From NCBI GenBank assembly GCA_030584065.1, contig CP129489.1:644640-708639 (forward strand): DNA of 64,000 nucleotides, in the 5' to 3' direction. The notes under the pieces are model-generated. The model made no database searches. It saw only the letters and a program-made list of their open reading frames with translations, and had not been told where the DNA came from. The DNA is from Flavobacteriales bacterium. Its GTDB lineage: Bacteria > Bacteroidota > Bacteroidia > Flavobacteriales_F > PHOS-HE28. The position numbers and the translations under genes are program-made. Positions 51,711 through 62,765 of the stretch are shown here, piece by piece; the first letter of the stretch is position 1; each line of letters opens with the position of its first letter.

Positions 51711-51722
51711 TGAGTTGCGTCA
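51711..51722. promoter_or_regulatory. Degenerate Crp/Fnr-type box before paaA
   Basis: TGAG-TTGC-GTCA: one mismatch from TGAC-N4-GTCA and the same spacer (TTGC) as the box before ccoS. Its centre is about 35.5 bp from the end of the paaA -7 element. Confidence 0.35.
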
Positions 51723-51724
51723 GT

Positions 51725-51758
51725 TTCCGAACAGAGGCCCGACCGCCCTTGTTCGGAA
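51725..51758. promoter_or_regulatory. Inverted repeat TTCCGAAC-N18-GTTCGGAA between paaA and paaE
   Basis: Two exact eight-base complementary arms (51725-51732 and 51751-51758) in the divergent promoter region; could be an operator for a paa regulator or a stem in the paaA leader region. Confidence 0.35.
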
Positions 51759-51783
51759 CGCGTACGGCACTGCGGCAGGCGTC

Positions 51784-51791
51784 TATTTTTG
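51784..51791 (+). promoter_or_regulatory. -7 promoter element of paaE
   Basis: TATTTTTG, an exact TAnnTTTG match, 54 bases before the ATG at 51846. Confidence 0.5.
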
Positions 51792-51845
51792 CCGCCCTTC
51801 CGCCAGCGCGGGTCATCATCACAGCCACGAAGCAGCAGCCCTCCC

Positions 51846-52928
51846 ATGTCCCGATTCCACACCCTTGAGGTGTCCGCCGTGCATCATGAGACGCCCGAGA
51901 GCATCGTCATCGATTTCGCTGTTCCAGAGGCATCCCGTTCGGACTTCGCGTTCCAGCATGGCCAGTACCTCACGCTCCGCCTGACGGTGGATGGCGAGGA
52001 GCTCCGGCGCTCCTACAGCATCTGCAGCTGTCCGTTGGATGCGGGCGGGCTGAGCATCGCTGTGAAGAAGGTGCCCCATGGCCGCGCCAGCACGCAGCTC
52101 GTGGACAAGCTGAAGCCGGGCATGCGAATCGAGGCGATGCCCCCGATGGGGGGCTTCACCACGCCGCTCGACCCCTCGAAGGCGCGCCACTTCGTCCTGT
52201 TCGCTGCGGGCAGCGGGATCACGCCGATCATGAGCATCCTGGAGACCGTGCTGAGGACCGAGCCGCGGAGCCGGGTGACGCTTTTCTACGGCAACCGCTC
52301 GGAGGACGCCATCATCTTCAAGCGCAAGCTGGGTGAGATGGCCGCGGCGCACCCCGACCGTCTCCATGTCCATCACATCATCAGCCAGGGCCGTGGTGCA
52401 GATGCGCTTCACCAGGGCCGCATCACCGGTGAGCGCGCATCCGCCCTGATGGATGCTTTTGCCTCCGATGAGCTGGGCAAGGAGTACTTCGTCTGCGGGC
52501 CTGAGCAGATGATCGCTGCCGTGCGCGAGGTGCTGGAAGGGAGGGGCGTCGACCGCAGGAGCATCCATTTCGAGCTGTTCACCACGCCGGTGGCGGCACC
52601 TGTCGAGAAAAAGGCGGCTGCTGCGGGTGAGGCCTCGTTCACCGGCGTGGCCGATGTCAAGGTGATCCTCGATGGCCGGGAGCATGAGCTGAAGGTGCCC
52701 GCCCGGGGCGATGCCGTGCTGGATGCCGCGCTCGATGCGGGGCTCGATGTGCCGTTCGCCTGCAAGGGCGCGGTCTGCTGCACCTGCAAGGCACGGGTGC
52801 TCGAGGGCCGGGTGGAGATGGAGATGAATTACGCGCTGACGGACGACGAGGTGGCCGATGGCTACGTGCTCACCTGTCAGACCCACCCACGCTCGCAGCG
52901 CGTGGTGATCGACTACGACCAGCACTAG
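51846..52928 (+). CDS. paaE: 1,2-phenylacetyl-CoA epoxidase reductase PaaE
   Basis: 360 residues: FAD-binding barrel (about 1-100; [10 protein letters not shown]), NAD-binding domain (about 105-235; [25 protein letters not shown]) and a C-terminal plant-type [2Fe-2S] ferredoxin (about 270-358; [13 protein letters not shown] and the fourth cysteine in LTCQTH). It passes electrons from NAD(P)H to PaaA. Divergent from paaABCD; ends at a strong palindromic terminator. Confidence 0.95.
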   Translation: MSRFHTLEVSAVHHETPESIVIDFAVPEASRSDFAFQHGQYLTLRLTVDGEELRRSYSICSCPLDAGGLSIAVKKVPHGRASTQLVDKLKPGMRIEAMPPMGGFTTPLDPSKARHFVLFAAGSGITPIMSILETVLRTEPRSRVTLFYGNRSEDAIIFKRKLGEMAAAHPDRLHVHHIISQGRGADALHQGRITGERASALMDAFASDELGKEYFVCGPEQMIAAVREVLEGRGVDRRSIHFELFTTPVAAPVEKKAAAAGEASFTGVADVKVILDGREHELKVPARGDAVLDAALDAGLDVPFACKGAVCCTCKARVLEGRVEMEMNYALTDDEVADGYVLTCQTHPRSQRVVIDYDQH

Positions 52929-52951
52929 CGGACGTGCCGCCGGAACGGAAC

Positions 52952-52975
52952 AAGGCGGGCCTGCAGGCCCGCCTT
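52952..52975. terminator. Bidirectional terminator hairpin after paaE
   Basis: AAGGCGGGCCTG directly followed by its reverse complement, a perfect 24-base palindrome, with a pyrimidine-rich tail (CCTGTTCCTCC). It lies between convergent genes. Confidence 0.65.
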
Positions 52976-53030
52976 CCTGTTCCTCCTGCCTTGCTCGGTT
53001 GGTTCCGTGAGGCGGAGGAGGGCTTCCGGT

Positions 53031-53579
53031 TCAGAACGTGGCGCTGGCGATGCCCGCCAGGCGGGTCTGGATGTGGCTGAGGTAGTGCTCGCTGTGGTAG
53101 AATCCGCCCATTTCCGCATCGTAGCGGATGATGGCACTGGGAAAGTCCGTGTAGAAGGGGTCCACGCCCTGTGCGTTGGGGCGCTGGAGGTTCACGAAGC
53201 ACTCGTAGTCGGGGTAGCTCACAAGGTCCTTGGGCAGGGTGGTGTCGATGTAGAGCATCTTCTCCTGGAAGCCGGGCTTGATGATGCGCACCGTATAGAA
53301 CTGGTCGATGTCCAGCTCCAGCTCGAATCGGCCGCGCTTGTCGACCCCCAGCTTGCCCATCTCCTCGTTGTCGCGGTAGAGGATCATGTCGAAGCCATCC
53401 TTTACCTGCACGCCTTCCACCATCACGTGACCGTGCACGGGAACATACCAGCCTTCGGCCTGGTCGCGGCGGTCAACGAGCTTGCCCTTGGTCGGCGTGC
53501 TCTGGGCGATGGCCGAGCCGGTGAGCAGCAAGGCGGCTAGCAGCGTGAGGGCGGAAGGGGAATGGCGTGCGGTGCGCAT
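53031..53579 (-). CDS. Secreted hypothetical protein
   Basis: 182 residues. Signal peptide (ALTLLAALLLTGSAIAQ), then a beta-rich domain with VPVHGHVMVEGVQVKDGFDMILYRDNEEMGKL and RGRFELELDIDQFYTVRIIKPGFQEKMLYIDT, close to a carboxypeptidase-regulatory sandwich. Single gene convergent with paaE. No specific family known to me. Confidence 0.7.
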   Translation of the reverse strand: MRTARHSPSALTLLAALLLTGSAIAQSTPTKGKLVDRRDQAEGWYVPVHGHVMVEGVQVKDGFDMILYRDNEEMGKLGVDKRGRFELELDIDQFYTVRIIKPGFQEKMLYIDTTLPKDLVSYPDYECFVNLQRPNAQGVDPFYTDFPSAIIRYDAEMGGFYHSEHYLSHIQTRLAGIASATF

Positions 53580-53630
53580 GGCTCGCTTGGTTTTGCGCCT
53601 GATACGCTGCCGATCATTGCGGGGTTACGC

Positions 53631-55169
53631 TCAGGCCACCTGCCCGAACGGCATCGCAGCCGGCCTGGCGCCGGCCGTGGGGATGCGGATGTGGATGGTG
53701 GTGCCCTGGCCCACCGCGCTCTCCGCCCAGGCCTCGCCGCCATGCTTGGCCACGATGCGGTGCACGATGGCGAGGCCCACGCCGGTACCCTCGAACTGAT
53801 CGGCCTTGTGCAGTCGCTTGAAGGCGCCGAAGGCCTGGTCCTTGTGCTTGGCATCGAAGCCCACGCCGTTGTCCCTCACCCAGAGGTGGTCGTGGTCGCC
53901 TTCACGGGCATGGCCCACGGTGATCGCTGGCCCGTCCACGGTACGCGTGAATTTGAGGGCGTTGGAGAGCAGGTTGTGCAGGACGACCTTCAGCATGGGC
54001 GCATCGGCGTGCACCAGTGCTTCAGGGCCGATATCGACCCGGATCTGCCCCAGCCGCTCCGGCGGCGCGATCTCGGATGCCGCTTCGCGCACGATGTCGG
54101 CAACCGCCACCTCGCGCCGCTCGATCTCGCGGGTATTGGTCTGGGAGAACCGGAGCAGGTCGTCCACGAGCTGGATCATCTGGCGCGCGCCGCGCTCGAT
54201 GCGCTCGGCGTAGGGCAGGCATTCGGCCAGGGCCTCATCCTGCTCGGCCGTCGTGCGCAGCAACTCGCTCAGCGCGGCGATGTTCTTCAGGGGCGAGCGC
54301 AGGTCGTGCGCCACGGAGTAGGAGAACGAGCCCAGGTCCTCCAGGGCCTCCAGGAGCTGTGCAGTCCGCACGGCCACCCGCTTGTCCAGGTCGGCATTGA
54401 GCTTCTGCAGGCGCTTCTCCTCCTGCCGGCGGTCGGTCACATCCTTGATGATCGCCTGGAAGACGTTCCGGTGGCCGCGCTGGGCGCCCAGGTAGGTGGC
54501 CGTCATCAGGCAGTCGATCACCGCGCCTTGGGGCGTGCGCAAGGTGAGGTCCACATTCACGAAGTCCTTGCCGGAGCGGTGGCAGCGAAGCCGTTGCACG
54601 AGCGCAGGGGCGTCCTGAAGATATCCCGTGAAGCGGTTCCTCAGCAGTTCCTCCCGGTCCGTTCCCAGCAGCCGGGCGCAGGCGGCATTCGCCTCGAGCA
54701 CCTGGCCGCGCTGGTCCACGATCACGATCGGGTCGGCGGTGGTCTCGAACACCTGGGCGTAGCGGTCCAGCAGCACCTCCTTTTCCTGCCTGAGCTGGTG
54801 TATCTCGTAGGCCTGGCGGATCCGCAGCTTCAGGTCGTTCTCGTCCCAGGGCTTGGTGGCGTATGCGTAGATGCCCCCTTCGTTCACGGCCCGCACCACG
54901 GCCTCCAGGTCGGAATAGCCGGTGAGCAGCATGCGCATGGCCTCCGGGTGCCGCGCCCGGGCGATGGCGAGGAATTCGCTGCCGCTCATGCCTGGCATGC
55001 GCTGATCGGAGATGATCACGTGCACCGTCTCCCGGGCCAGCAGGTCGAGCGCCTCCTGGCCCGACCCGGCGAGCAGGACGTCCATGTCCCTGCGGAATGC
55101 GGCTTTGAAGGACTTCAGGTTGTTCTCCTCGTCATCGACGAAGAGCACGCGGATGCGATCGTTGGCCAT
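53631..55169 (-). CDS. Receiver-PAS-histidine kinase hybrid
   Basis: 512 residues: receiver (about 1-125; VLFVDDEENN, ISDQRMPGMSGSEF, ATKPW), PAS (about 135-245; VFETTADPIVIVDQRGQVLEANAA), HisKA with phospho-acceptor in SYSVAHDLRSPLKN, and HATPase (VLHNLLSNALKFT, RDNGVGF, GTGVGLAIVH). No membrane helix. The receiver closely resembles that of the protein at 60594 (shared QRMPGM-GSE, GG-YAxxKPW pattern). It starts three bases after the 7TM kinase stop, so both are one transcript. Confidence 0.9.
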   Translation of the reverse strand: MANDRIRVLFVDDEENNLKSFKAAFRRDMDVLLAGSGQEALDLLARETVHVIISDQRMPGMSGSEFLAIARARHPEAMRMLLTGYSDLEAVVRAVNEGGIYAYATKPWDENDLKLRIRQAYEIHQLRQEKEVLLDRYAQVFETTADPIVIVDQRGQVLEANAACARLLGTDREELLRNRFTGYLQDAPALVQRLRCHRSGKDFVNVDLTLRTPQGAVIDCLMTATYLGAQRGHRNVFQAIIKDVTDRRQEEKRLQKLNADLDKRVAVRTAQLLEALEDLGSFSYSVAHDLRSPLKNIAALSELLRTTAEQDEALAECLPYAERIERGARQMIQLVDDLLRFSQTNTREIERREVAVADIVREAASEIAPPERLGQIRVDIGPEALVHADAPMLKVVLHNLLSNALKFTRTVDGPAITVGHAREGDHDHLWVRDNGVGFDAKHKDQAFGAFKRLHKADQFEGTGVGLAIVHRIVAKHGGEAWAESAVGQGTTIHIRIPTAGARPAAMPFGQVA

Positions 55170-55172
55170 GGA

Positions 55173-57317
<2,145 letters not shown>

Positions 57318-57359
57318 GGCCCCTTCTACGGGCCCTCTAGGGGACAGGTTCGTGCCCCG

Positions 57360-58115
57360 TCACGCCCGGATCTGCTGGTAGTGCCGGAGGATATCTGCAT
57401 AAATCCCCTGATGCGCACCATTGTCCGGCAGCCGCAGCCGCCAGCGCACGCCAAAGGGGACACCGGCCGGGGCCTCAATGCTATCCTGGTCCGGTCTGCA
57501 GCGCAGGCTGATGATCCGGGCACGGTAGCGTTCGGGTGCCGTTTCCAGGAGGATCGCATCGGGAATGGCCATGGCGAACGACTTGATGCGCGGGATGGGG
57601 TAGCTGATGGCGCCGCCATCACCGAAATCCTCCATGATCTGGAACCCCACCTTCAAGGCATGGCGGAGCGTGTAGTGTGCTACAAAGCAGAACAGCACGT
57701 CCAAGCCTGCTTGGTTGGCCACCGAGACGGCCGCCATGCTCAGCACCAAGGGCAGGCCCTTCCCTGCGAACCGATGCGCGTTCCACAAGCCGCATACCTC
57801 CGCGCCTGAATCGCCCTGGTACTTCTGCAGGAGCACGGTGAACTGTTGAGCATGGGTGCCCATAGAGGATTCCATGGGTAGGGGAGTGCTGGGCCCGCCT
57901 TTCTGGACACGGATGCCGCCCACATAGCCGAGTTCGTCGTGCTCGGCGAGAATCACGATGCAATCCTCCGATTGCATCCAGTCTTCATTCGGTTTGACCA
58001 CCTCGGAGACCCCGAATTCCTCTAGGATCGCGCGGTGCTCTTCGGCATACCTGGCACAGAGGTCCGGCCGGTCTTTTGCCTTGAATGCGGTGATGGTGAT
58101 CGTATTGTTCTCCAT
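57360..58115 (-). CDS. GNAT/autoinducer-synthase-like N-acyltransferase
   Basis: 251 residues from the ATG at 58115, two bases after the upstream stop. GAEVCGLWNAHRFAGKGLPLVLSMAAVSVANQAG looks like the acyl-CoA loop (R-x-x-G-K-G) of the GNAT fold and AHYTLRHALKVGFQIM like its last strand and helix; the layout recalls FeeM/LuxI-type N-acyl synthases, but identity cannot be settled by eye. No membrane segment. The substrate might be the product of the E1-nitroreductase enzyme encoded just upstream. Confidence 0.65.
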   Translation of the reverse strand: MENNTITITAFKAKDRPDLCARYAEEHRAILEEFGVSEVVKPNEDWMQSEDCIVILAEHDELGYVGGIRVQKGGPSTPLPMESSMGTHAQQFTVLLQKYQGDSGAEVCGLWNAHRFAGKGLPLVLSMAAVSVANQAGLDVLFCFVAHYTLRHALKVGFQIMEDFGDGGAISYPIPRIKSFAMAIPDAILLETAPERYRARIISLRCRPDQDSIEAPAGVPFGVRWRLRLPDNGAHQGIYADILRHYQQIRA

Positions 58116-58117
58116 GG

Positions 58118-60457
58118 TCAAGCACTGATCAGCGACTCCTTGGTTTCGAACAACTCCTCCAGGGGTTTCCGAAGGCTTCTGCGCGTTGGGCTTCCCGCGC
58201 GGCCGAGGCGCACCATGAAGATCGGTTCGCCCCAATTCAGTCCAGCGATGTCGATGAGTTCACTGAGGATGGCCTCCGCCTCCCGGTGCTCATGCCCAGA
58301 CAGTATGCCCTGCTCATCCCACCGGCCATGGATTCCCATGAAGATGGGAGCACCGACCGGATGTGCCAGAATGCCCTCGACGGTGGCTTGGAGCCAGAAG
58401 CGCTCGAGCGCCCTGCCAGCCTCGAATGCACTGCCGATTCCGAGGTCTTCAGCGCTAAGAACAGCCAATGCAGCGGATGCCCGAACGCCCTTCGCAGTGA
58501 GCTTCTCAATGGCCCTTCCTGTACCCCAGGATCGGAGGAGCTTCATGGCCCCAGGATCGGATGCGACCCGCAAGCCAACCCGGTCAGATAGGGAGAGTTC
58601 AAGCGTGTCGATGTCGATGCCATCCGCCGTGCGCTCCGCTTCCTCCTGGGTCCAGCGCATCTCTTTCACGAACATGTCATGGTGGCAGGTGGTATTCAGC
58701 GCGCGGATGCGCTCTGCCCTGCCGCATAGGGCGGCGATGCGGTCAATGGTCTTCCGGTCGCGGATGATGCGAAGTGAAACGCGGCTGTGGTTCTGCAGCA
58801 CGGAGGCCAGCGCTTCGGCCTCGCTATCGGTCAGTTCTTGAGCTTGGGAGTCCTTCCGATTGGTGCAGCGCAACGGGATGGCCTGAGCCAGTCGCCGTTC
58901 ACGCTTGTCCACCGTCTCTGCGGGAGATCGTTCCCGTAGCTCCACCGTGGCCACAAGGTCATCCGGACGCGACTCGTGGCGCAGGATGTCCAAATGCAGC
59001 CCGGACTGGGTTGCCGACAGCGCGATGTTCTCGATGCAGGCGCCCAAGGCGAGGTAGGCGTACCGCCAACCGGGGTCCAGTGCACTTTGGGCGCGCTGGC
59101 GGTCCAGGAATACCAGCAGCCTGCCTCCGGTGTGCACGAATCGCCACGGTTGGCAGTTACCGCCCGATGGGGCAAGGCTCCCCGCGAGCGACAGCTGGCG
59201 CGCCTCCTCGATCGTCATCGGGACCCTGGCCGCATCGGCGCTTCCTGGGACGATCGTATGATTCCCACCAGCGGATGAAGCATGGGGAGGCATCAAATCC
59301 TGGAGGTGGCTGGCCTTGTCCTTGGCATGGTCGGCTTCGGCCAATCCCGTGGGTTTCACAGCCGCATCCGGGTCAAGCCACCACCGGCCGCTCGGAACTT
59401 CCTCGCCCAAGAGGATGCGGCGGCTCATCTGCGCGCCTGTGCCTCCGCCGTAGGCGACTGCGCTCGCCAGCTGTGGCCAGCTGGTTACGGTGCTTTCAAT
59501 CTCCAGCATGCTGGCCTTCATCCGCGGGCTCAGGTTCTCCAAGCCGATCAGGGGGATAACGAAAGGCAGCTTCTCTTCGGCCGTGGTCGCCCGCATCGCC
59601 AGCGTCACGTCTAGATGCTCCATGGTTCCATGCAGGAGCGGCCGTTCGGGCTCCAGGTCGAACCGCTCGATGTCAAGCAGCCCTCGATCGCTGGTGTCCA
59701 TTACCACGGGGATGCCCAATGCCCGGGCCTTTTGGCGCGCGAGGATCTTGATTCCCACGCTGTCGCACTCCTCCACCAGGAGATCGAGCTTGCCACCGCC
59801 GGTCAGGAAGGCGTCGAGGTTGTCCGCCGTGATTCCCTCCGTGAATAGGACCACCCTCAGGTAGGGGTCGAGCTCGGCAATTTCCCGGGCGGTGTTGACG
59901 GCCTTGGGACTGCCCAGTTCGTGAACGCCTGCGCGGATCCTGTTCAGGTTGCTCAGGTCGAGCGTATCGAAGTCAGCCAGCCGGATCTCCCCGAAGCTCC
60001 GTTCCATGGCCATGGTGAGGCTCACGCTCTGGCCCACGCTCAATCCGATCACGCCCACCCGCTTGGTGGCCAGCACCTCCTGCTCCTCGCGGGTGATCTT
60101 GTTCCGGTTGCGGTCGGTGCGGACGCGCACGAATTCCTCCTCATCCAGCAGGTGCACCAGGCGGTTCGACCAAGGGTAGTAGACCCATGCGCCATAGTCC
60201 GCCGCTGAAACACCCCCCAGATGAGCCTTGGCGGCTGCGTCGAGATCGGCCGCGGTGAGCCGTGCGGCCGGGTGCATCACGCGGACCAGTTCGCGCACCT
60301 GCTCCTGGAGCCGGTCGTGCACGACCGGCCGCGACCGCTCCAGCAAGGCCTCCAGGGCCTGCCGGTCATCGGCCAGGGCAGGCCGCAGGATCACAGGGCG
60401 GTAAGCGTCCGCCTCAGCCGCTGAAGCGCGCTGCAGCGCTTCGTGCCAGGTGCTCAT
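58118..60457 (-). CDS. E1/ThiF-like adenylating domain fused to nitroreductase-like domain (Rv1355c-type)
   Basis: 779 residues. Part 1 (about 90-380) is an E1/ThiF Rossmann fold: GVIGLSVGQSVSLTMAMERSFGEIRLADFDTLDLSNLNRI, with the acidic nucleotide site and the N-R motif; the CxxC zinc pairs of ThiF are not seen. Part 2 (about 420-760) is nitroreductase-like: LAPSGGNCQPWRF (FMN site), LGACIENIALSATQSG and HPVGAPIFMG. The same pairing is known in the Mycobacterium Rv1355c family, function unproven. E1 plus flavin enzymes also pair in azole peptide synthesis. First gene of the acyltransferase-kinase operon. Confidence 0.82.
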   Translation of the reverse strand: MSTWHEALQRASAAEADAYRPVILRPALADDRQALEALLERSRPVVHDRLQEQVRELVRVMHPAARLTAADLDAAAKAHLGGVSAADYGAWVYYPWSNRLVHLLDEEEFVRVRTDRNRNKITREEQEVLATKRVGVIGLSVGQSVSLTMAMERSFGEIRLADFDTLDLSNLNRIRAGVHELGSPKAVNTAREIAELDPYLRVVLFTEGITADNLDAFLTGGGKLDLLVEECDSVGIKILARQKARALGIPVVMDTSDRGLLDIERFDLEPERPLLHGTMEHLDVTLAMRATTAEEKLPFVIPLIGLENLSPRMKASMLEIESTVTSWPQLASAVAYGGGTGAQMSRRILLGEEVPSGRWWLDPDAAVKPTGLAEADHAKDKASHLQDLMPPHASSAGGNHTIVPGSADAARVPMTIEEARQLSLAGSLAPSGGNCQPWRFVHTGGRLLVFLDRQRAQSALDPGWRYAYLALGACIENIALSATQSGLHLDILRHESRPDDLVATVELRERSPAETVDKRERRLAQAIPLRCTNRKDSQAQELTDSEAEALASVLQNHSRVSLRIIRDRKTIDRIAALCGRAERIRALNTTCHHDMFVKEMRWTQEEAERTADGIDIDTLELSLSDRVGLRVASDPGAMKLLRSWGTGRAIEKLTAKGVRASAALAVLSAEDLGIGSAFEAGRALERFWLQATVEGILAHPVGAPIFMGIHGRWDEQGILSGHEHREAEAILSELIDIAGLNWGEPIFMVRLGRAGSPTRRSLRKPLEELFETKESLISA

Positions 60458-60464
60458 GGTCAGT

Positions 60465-60472
60465 CAAAGGGT
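60465..60472 (-). promoter_or_regulatory. -7 promoter-like element of the E1-nitroreductase operon
   Basis: ACCCTTTG on the minus strand, seven bases before the ATG at 60457. Confidence 0.35.
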
Positions 60473-60514
60473 TGTCCAAGGTGTCCGAGTGGGGGCGAAT
60501 CTAGTCAACGACAG

Positions 60515-60535
60515 GTTATTAACAAGTTTTCAACA
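60515..60535 (+). promoter_or_regulatory. Pair of DnaA-box-like 10-mers
   Basis: GTTATTAACA and GTTTTCAACA, one base apart. The first fits TTATNNACA; the second is a near match. An AT-rich island in GC-rich surroundings, between divergent genes. Confidence 0.3.
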
Positions 60536-60593
60536 GTCTTGGGGTAACATCCTCCGCACATTGGCCGTAGCAGGCGTGCTCAATCACGCCCTC

Positions 60594-61082
60594 ATGAATG
60601 CCGTGGCCCGTATTCCCGACCCGCAGGAACTCCCGGTTGTCCTCTTCGTCGATGACGATGCCGGCAATCGCCAGGCTTTCCAAGCGGCTTTCCGGCACCG
60701 CATGCGCGTGCTGCTTGCCGCCGACCTGCAGGAGGTATGGGCCCATCTTTCAGCCAACCGCGTGCACGTGGTCATTGCAGACCAGCGCATGCCCGGCATG
60801 AATGGCAGCGAGCTCCTCACGCTGGTGAAGGAGCGCTTCCCCCAGGTGCGCCGCATGCTGGTTACCGCCTATGCGGATCTGGAGGCCATCATCGATGCGG
60901 TGAACAACGGGGGGGTGACCAAGTACTTCGCCAAGCCATGGGTGCAGGATCAGCTGGTGCGCGCCGTGGATGATGCCTACCAGGAGATCCGTGCCGAGGA
61001 GGAGCAGGCCGCCTATACGAACCGCTTGGTGGAGGCCAACAAGCAATTGGAGTTCGCGCTCCGGCAGCGGCTGCTCTCCTGA
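60594..61082 (+). CDS. Stand-alone response regulator receiver protein
   Basis: 162 residues from the ATG at 60594; the frame opens earlier but without homology. Receiver with PVVLFVDDDAGN, VIADQRMPGMNGSELL, VTAYADLEAI and FAKPWVQDQL, followed by a short helical tail (EEEQAAYTNRLVEANKQLEF). No DNA-binding output. It is nearest in sequence to the receiver of the hybrid kinase at 53631 and lies divergent from that operon, so it may act in the same pathway. Confidence 0.85.
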   Translation: MNAVARIPDPQELPVVLFVDDDAGNRQAFQAAFRHRMRVLLAADLQEVWAHLSANRVHVVIADQRMPGMNGSELLTLVKERFPQVRRMLVTAYADLEAIIDAVNNGGVTKYFAKPWVQDQLVRAVDDAYQEIRAEEEQAAYTNRLVEANKQLEFALRQRLLS

Positions 61083-61111
61083 TCGCAAGGCTCCCCAGAA
61101 GTCAGCGATCC

Positions 61112-61119
61112 TATCTTCG
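61112..61119 (+). promoter_or_regulatory. -7 promoter-like element of pyrR-pyrB
   Basis: TATCTTCG, seven bases before the ATG at 61127. Confidence 0.45.
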
Positions 61120-61126
61120 GCCGCTG

Positions 61127-61717
61127 ATGGAGCCGCTCACGCTACTCGGACCCAAGGCCCTCGGGCTGACGATCCAGCGGCTCTGCCACCAGCTCATCGA
61201 GGACCATGGCGACCTGCAGGGCGTGGCGCTCATCGGCCTGCAGCCGCGCGGGGTGCTGCTCGCGCGCCGGCTGCGCAGGGAGCTCAAGGCCATCCTCGGC
61301 GTCGAGCGGCTGGCCTACGGCGAGCTGGACATCACCTTCCACCGCGATGACTTCAGGCACCGCTCCAGCCCGCCGATGCCCAGCGCCACGGCAATCGATT
61401 TCGACCTGGAGGGCCGCACCGTGGTGCTGGTCGACGATGTGCTGTACACAGGAAGGAGCATCCGCGCCGGGCTTGATGCGCTGCTGGCCTTCGGCCGTCC
61501 GGCCAGCGTGCACCTGCTGGTGCTCATCGATCGCCGCTTCAGCCGCGAGCTGCCCATCCAGCCCGACTACGCAGGCAAATGGGTGGACAGCATCGGTGAG
61601 CAGCGAGTGACCGTCGAGTGGAGGGAGTCGGATGGCCAGGACCGCGTGCTCCTCCACACCGCCGGCGACCGCCGCGATACCGGCATGGTCGCCAAGGGCT
61701 CAACCGCCGACCAATGA
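61127..61717 (+). CDS. pyrR: PyrR-type bifunctional regulator/uracil phosphoribosyltransferase
   Basis: 196 residues. Phosphoribosyltransferase fold with LIGLQPRGVLLARRL, the PRPP loop VVLVDDVLYTGRSIRAGLDAL and LVLIDRRFSRELPIQPDYAGK, all close to PyrR. In other bacteria PyrR binds pyr mRNA; no attenuator is visible here because the message starts near the ATG, so the catalytic role may dominate. ATGA overlap with pyrB. Confidence 0.92.
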   Translation: MEPLTLLGPKALGLTIQRLCHQLIEDHGDLQGVALIGLQPRGVLLARRLRRELKAILGVERLAYGELDITFHRDDFRHRSSPPMPSATAIDFDLEGRTVVLVDDVLYTGRSIRAGLDALLAFGRPASVHLLVLIDRRFSRELPIQPDYAGKWVDSIGEQRVTVEWRESDGQDRVLLHTAGDRRDTGMVAKGSTADQ

Positions 61718-62697
61718 GACAGCGCTCCTTCGATTCCGCAACACCGCCCAGCGAGCAGCTGAGCGTGGAGCACCTGCTCGGGATCAAGGAGCTGACGCCG
61801 GAGGACATCGAGCTCATCTTCCGCACGGCCGACGGGTTCAAGGAGGTGCTCGGCAGGCCGATCAAGAAGGTGCCCTCCCTTCGCGACCTCACCATCGCCA
61901 ACCTCTTCTTCGAAAGCAGCACCCGCACCCGCGTGAGCTTCGAGCTGGCCGAGAAGCGGCTCAGCGCCGATGTGGTCAACTTCAGCTCCAGCGGGAGCAG
62001 CGTGAGCAAGGGCGAGACCCTCATCGACACGGTGAACAACATCCTGGCGATGAAGGTGGACATGGTGGTGATGCGTCACCCGGACCCTGGCGCAGCCCTG
62101 TTCCTGAGCAGGCATGTGCGTGCGCGCATCGTCAACGCTGGCGATGGCACGCATGAGCATCCGACGCAGGGCCTGCTCGATGCCTACAGCATCCGCGAGC
62201 GGCTCGGCCGCGTGAAGGGCGCGCGCATCGCCATCGTCGGGGACATCCTGCACTCGCGCGTGGCCCTCAGCAACATCTTCTGCCTGCAGAAGCTCGGAGC
62301 GGAGGTGATGCTCTGCGGCCCACGGACCCTCATGCCCAAGGGCATCGCGGCGCTCGGCGTGAAGGTGGAGGCCGACCTCGACACGGCCCTGCGTTGGTGC
62401 GACGCGGTGAACATGCTCCGCATCCAGCTCGAGCGCCAGGGCGGCGACGGACTGGCCAACTTCCCGAGCCTCAGGGAGTACGCCATGCTCTATGGCCTTG
62501 ACCTTGCACGGTACAAGCGCATCGGGAAGGAGGTGGTGGTCATGCACCCGGGCCCCATCAACCGGGGCGTCGAGCTGACCAGCGAGGTGGCGGATCATGC
62601 CAACAGCATCATCCTCGACCAGGTGGAGAACGGCGTTGCCATACGCATGGCCGTGCTCTACCTGCTGGCCGCGCGAATCCCACGGGCCGGTGTTTGA
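61714..62697 (+). CDS. pyrB: Aspartate carbamoyltransferase catalytic subunit
   Basis: 327 residues from the ATG at 61714. Carbamoyl-phosphate site FFESSTRTRVSFE, FSSSGSSVSKGETL, HPTQGLLDAYSIRE and aspartate-site VVMHPGPINRGVE are all present. It makes carbamoyl-aspartate in pyrimidine synthesis. No pyrI follows, as usual with PyrR-type loci. Confidence 0.96.
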   Translation: MRQRSFDSATPPSEQLSVEHLLGIKELTPEDIELIFRTADGFKEVLGRPIKKVPSLRDLTIANLFFESSTRTRVSFELAEKRLSADVVNFSSSGSSVSKGETLIDTVNNILAMKVDMVVMRHPDPGAALFLSRHVRARIVNAGDGTHEHPTQGLLDAYSIRERLGRVKGARIAIVGDILHSRVALSNIFCLQKLGAEVMLCGPRTLMPKGIAALGVKVEADLDTALRWCDAVNMLRIQLERQGGDGLANFPSLREYAMLYGLDLARYKRIGKEVVVMHPGPINRGVELTSEVADHANSIILDQVENGVAIRMAVLYLLAARIPRAGV

Positions 62698-62741
62698 AAC
62701 TGGCGGGCAGAGCCCGGGCTTCCAAGGTCGGAGACCCTGAT

Positions 62742-62749
62742 TATCTTTG
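62742..62749 (+). promoter_or_regulatory. -7 promoter element of the STAS gene
   Basis: TATCTTTG, an exact TAnnTTTG match, 16 bases before the ATG at 62766. Confidence 0.5.
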
Positions 62750-62765
62750 ACCGGAAGCCATACCC

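Noticed and set aside
50296..51984. 562-residue open frame on the plus strand
   Set aside because: Antisense to paaA and paaB and crossing their spacer; no recognisable domain.
60515..60535. Replication origin
   Set aside because: Only one pair of DnaA-like boxes, no dnaA or dnaN gene, and no extended AT-rich unwinding region.
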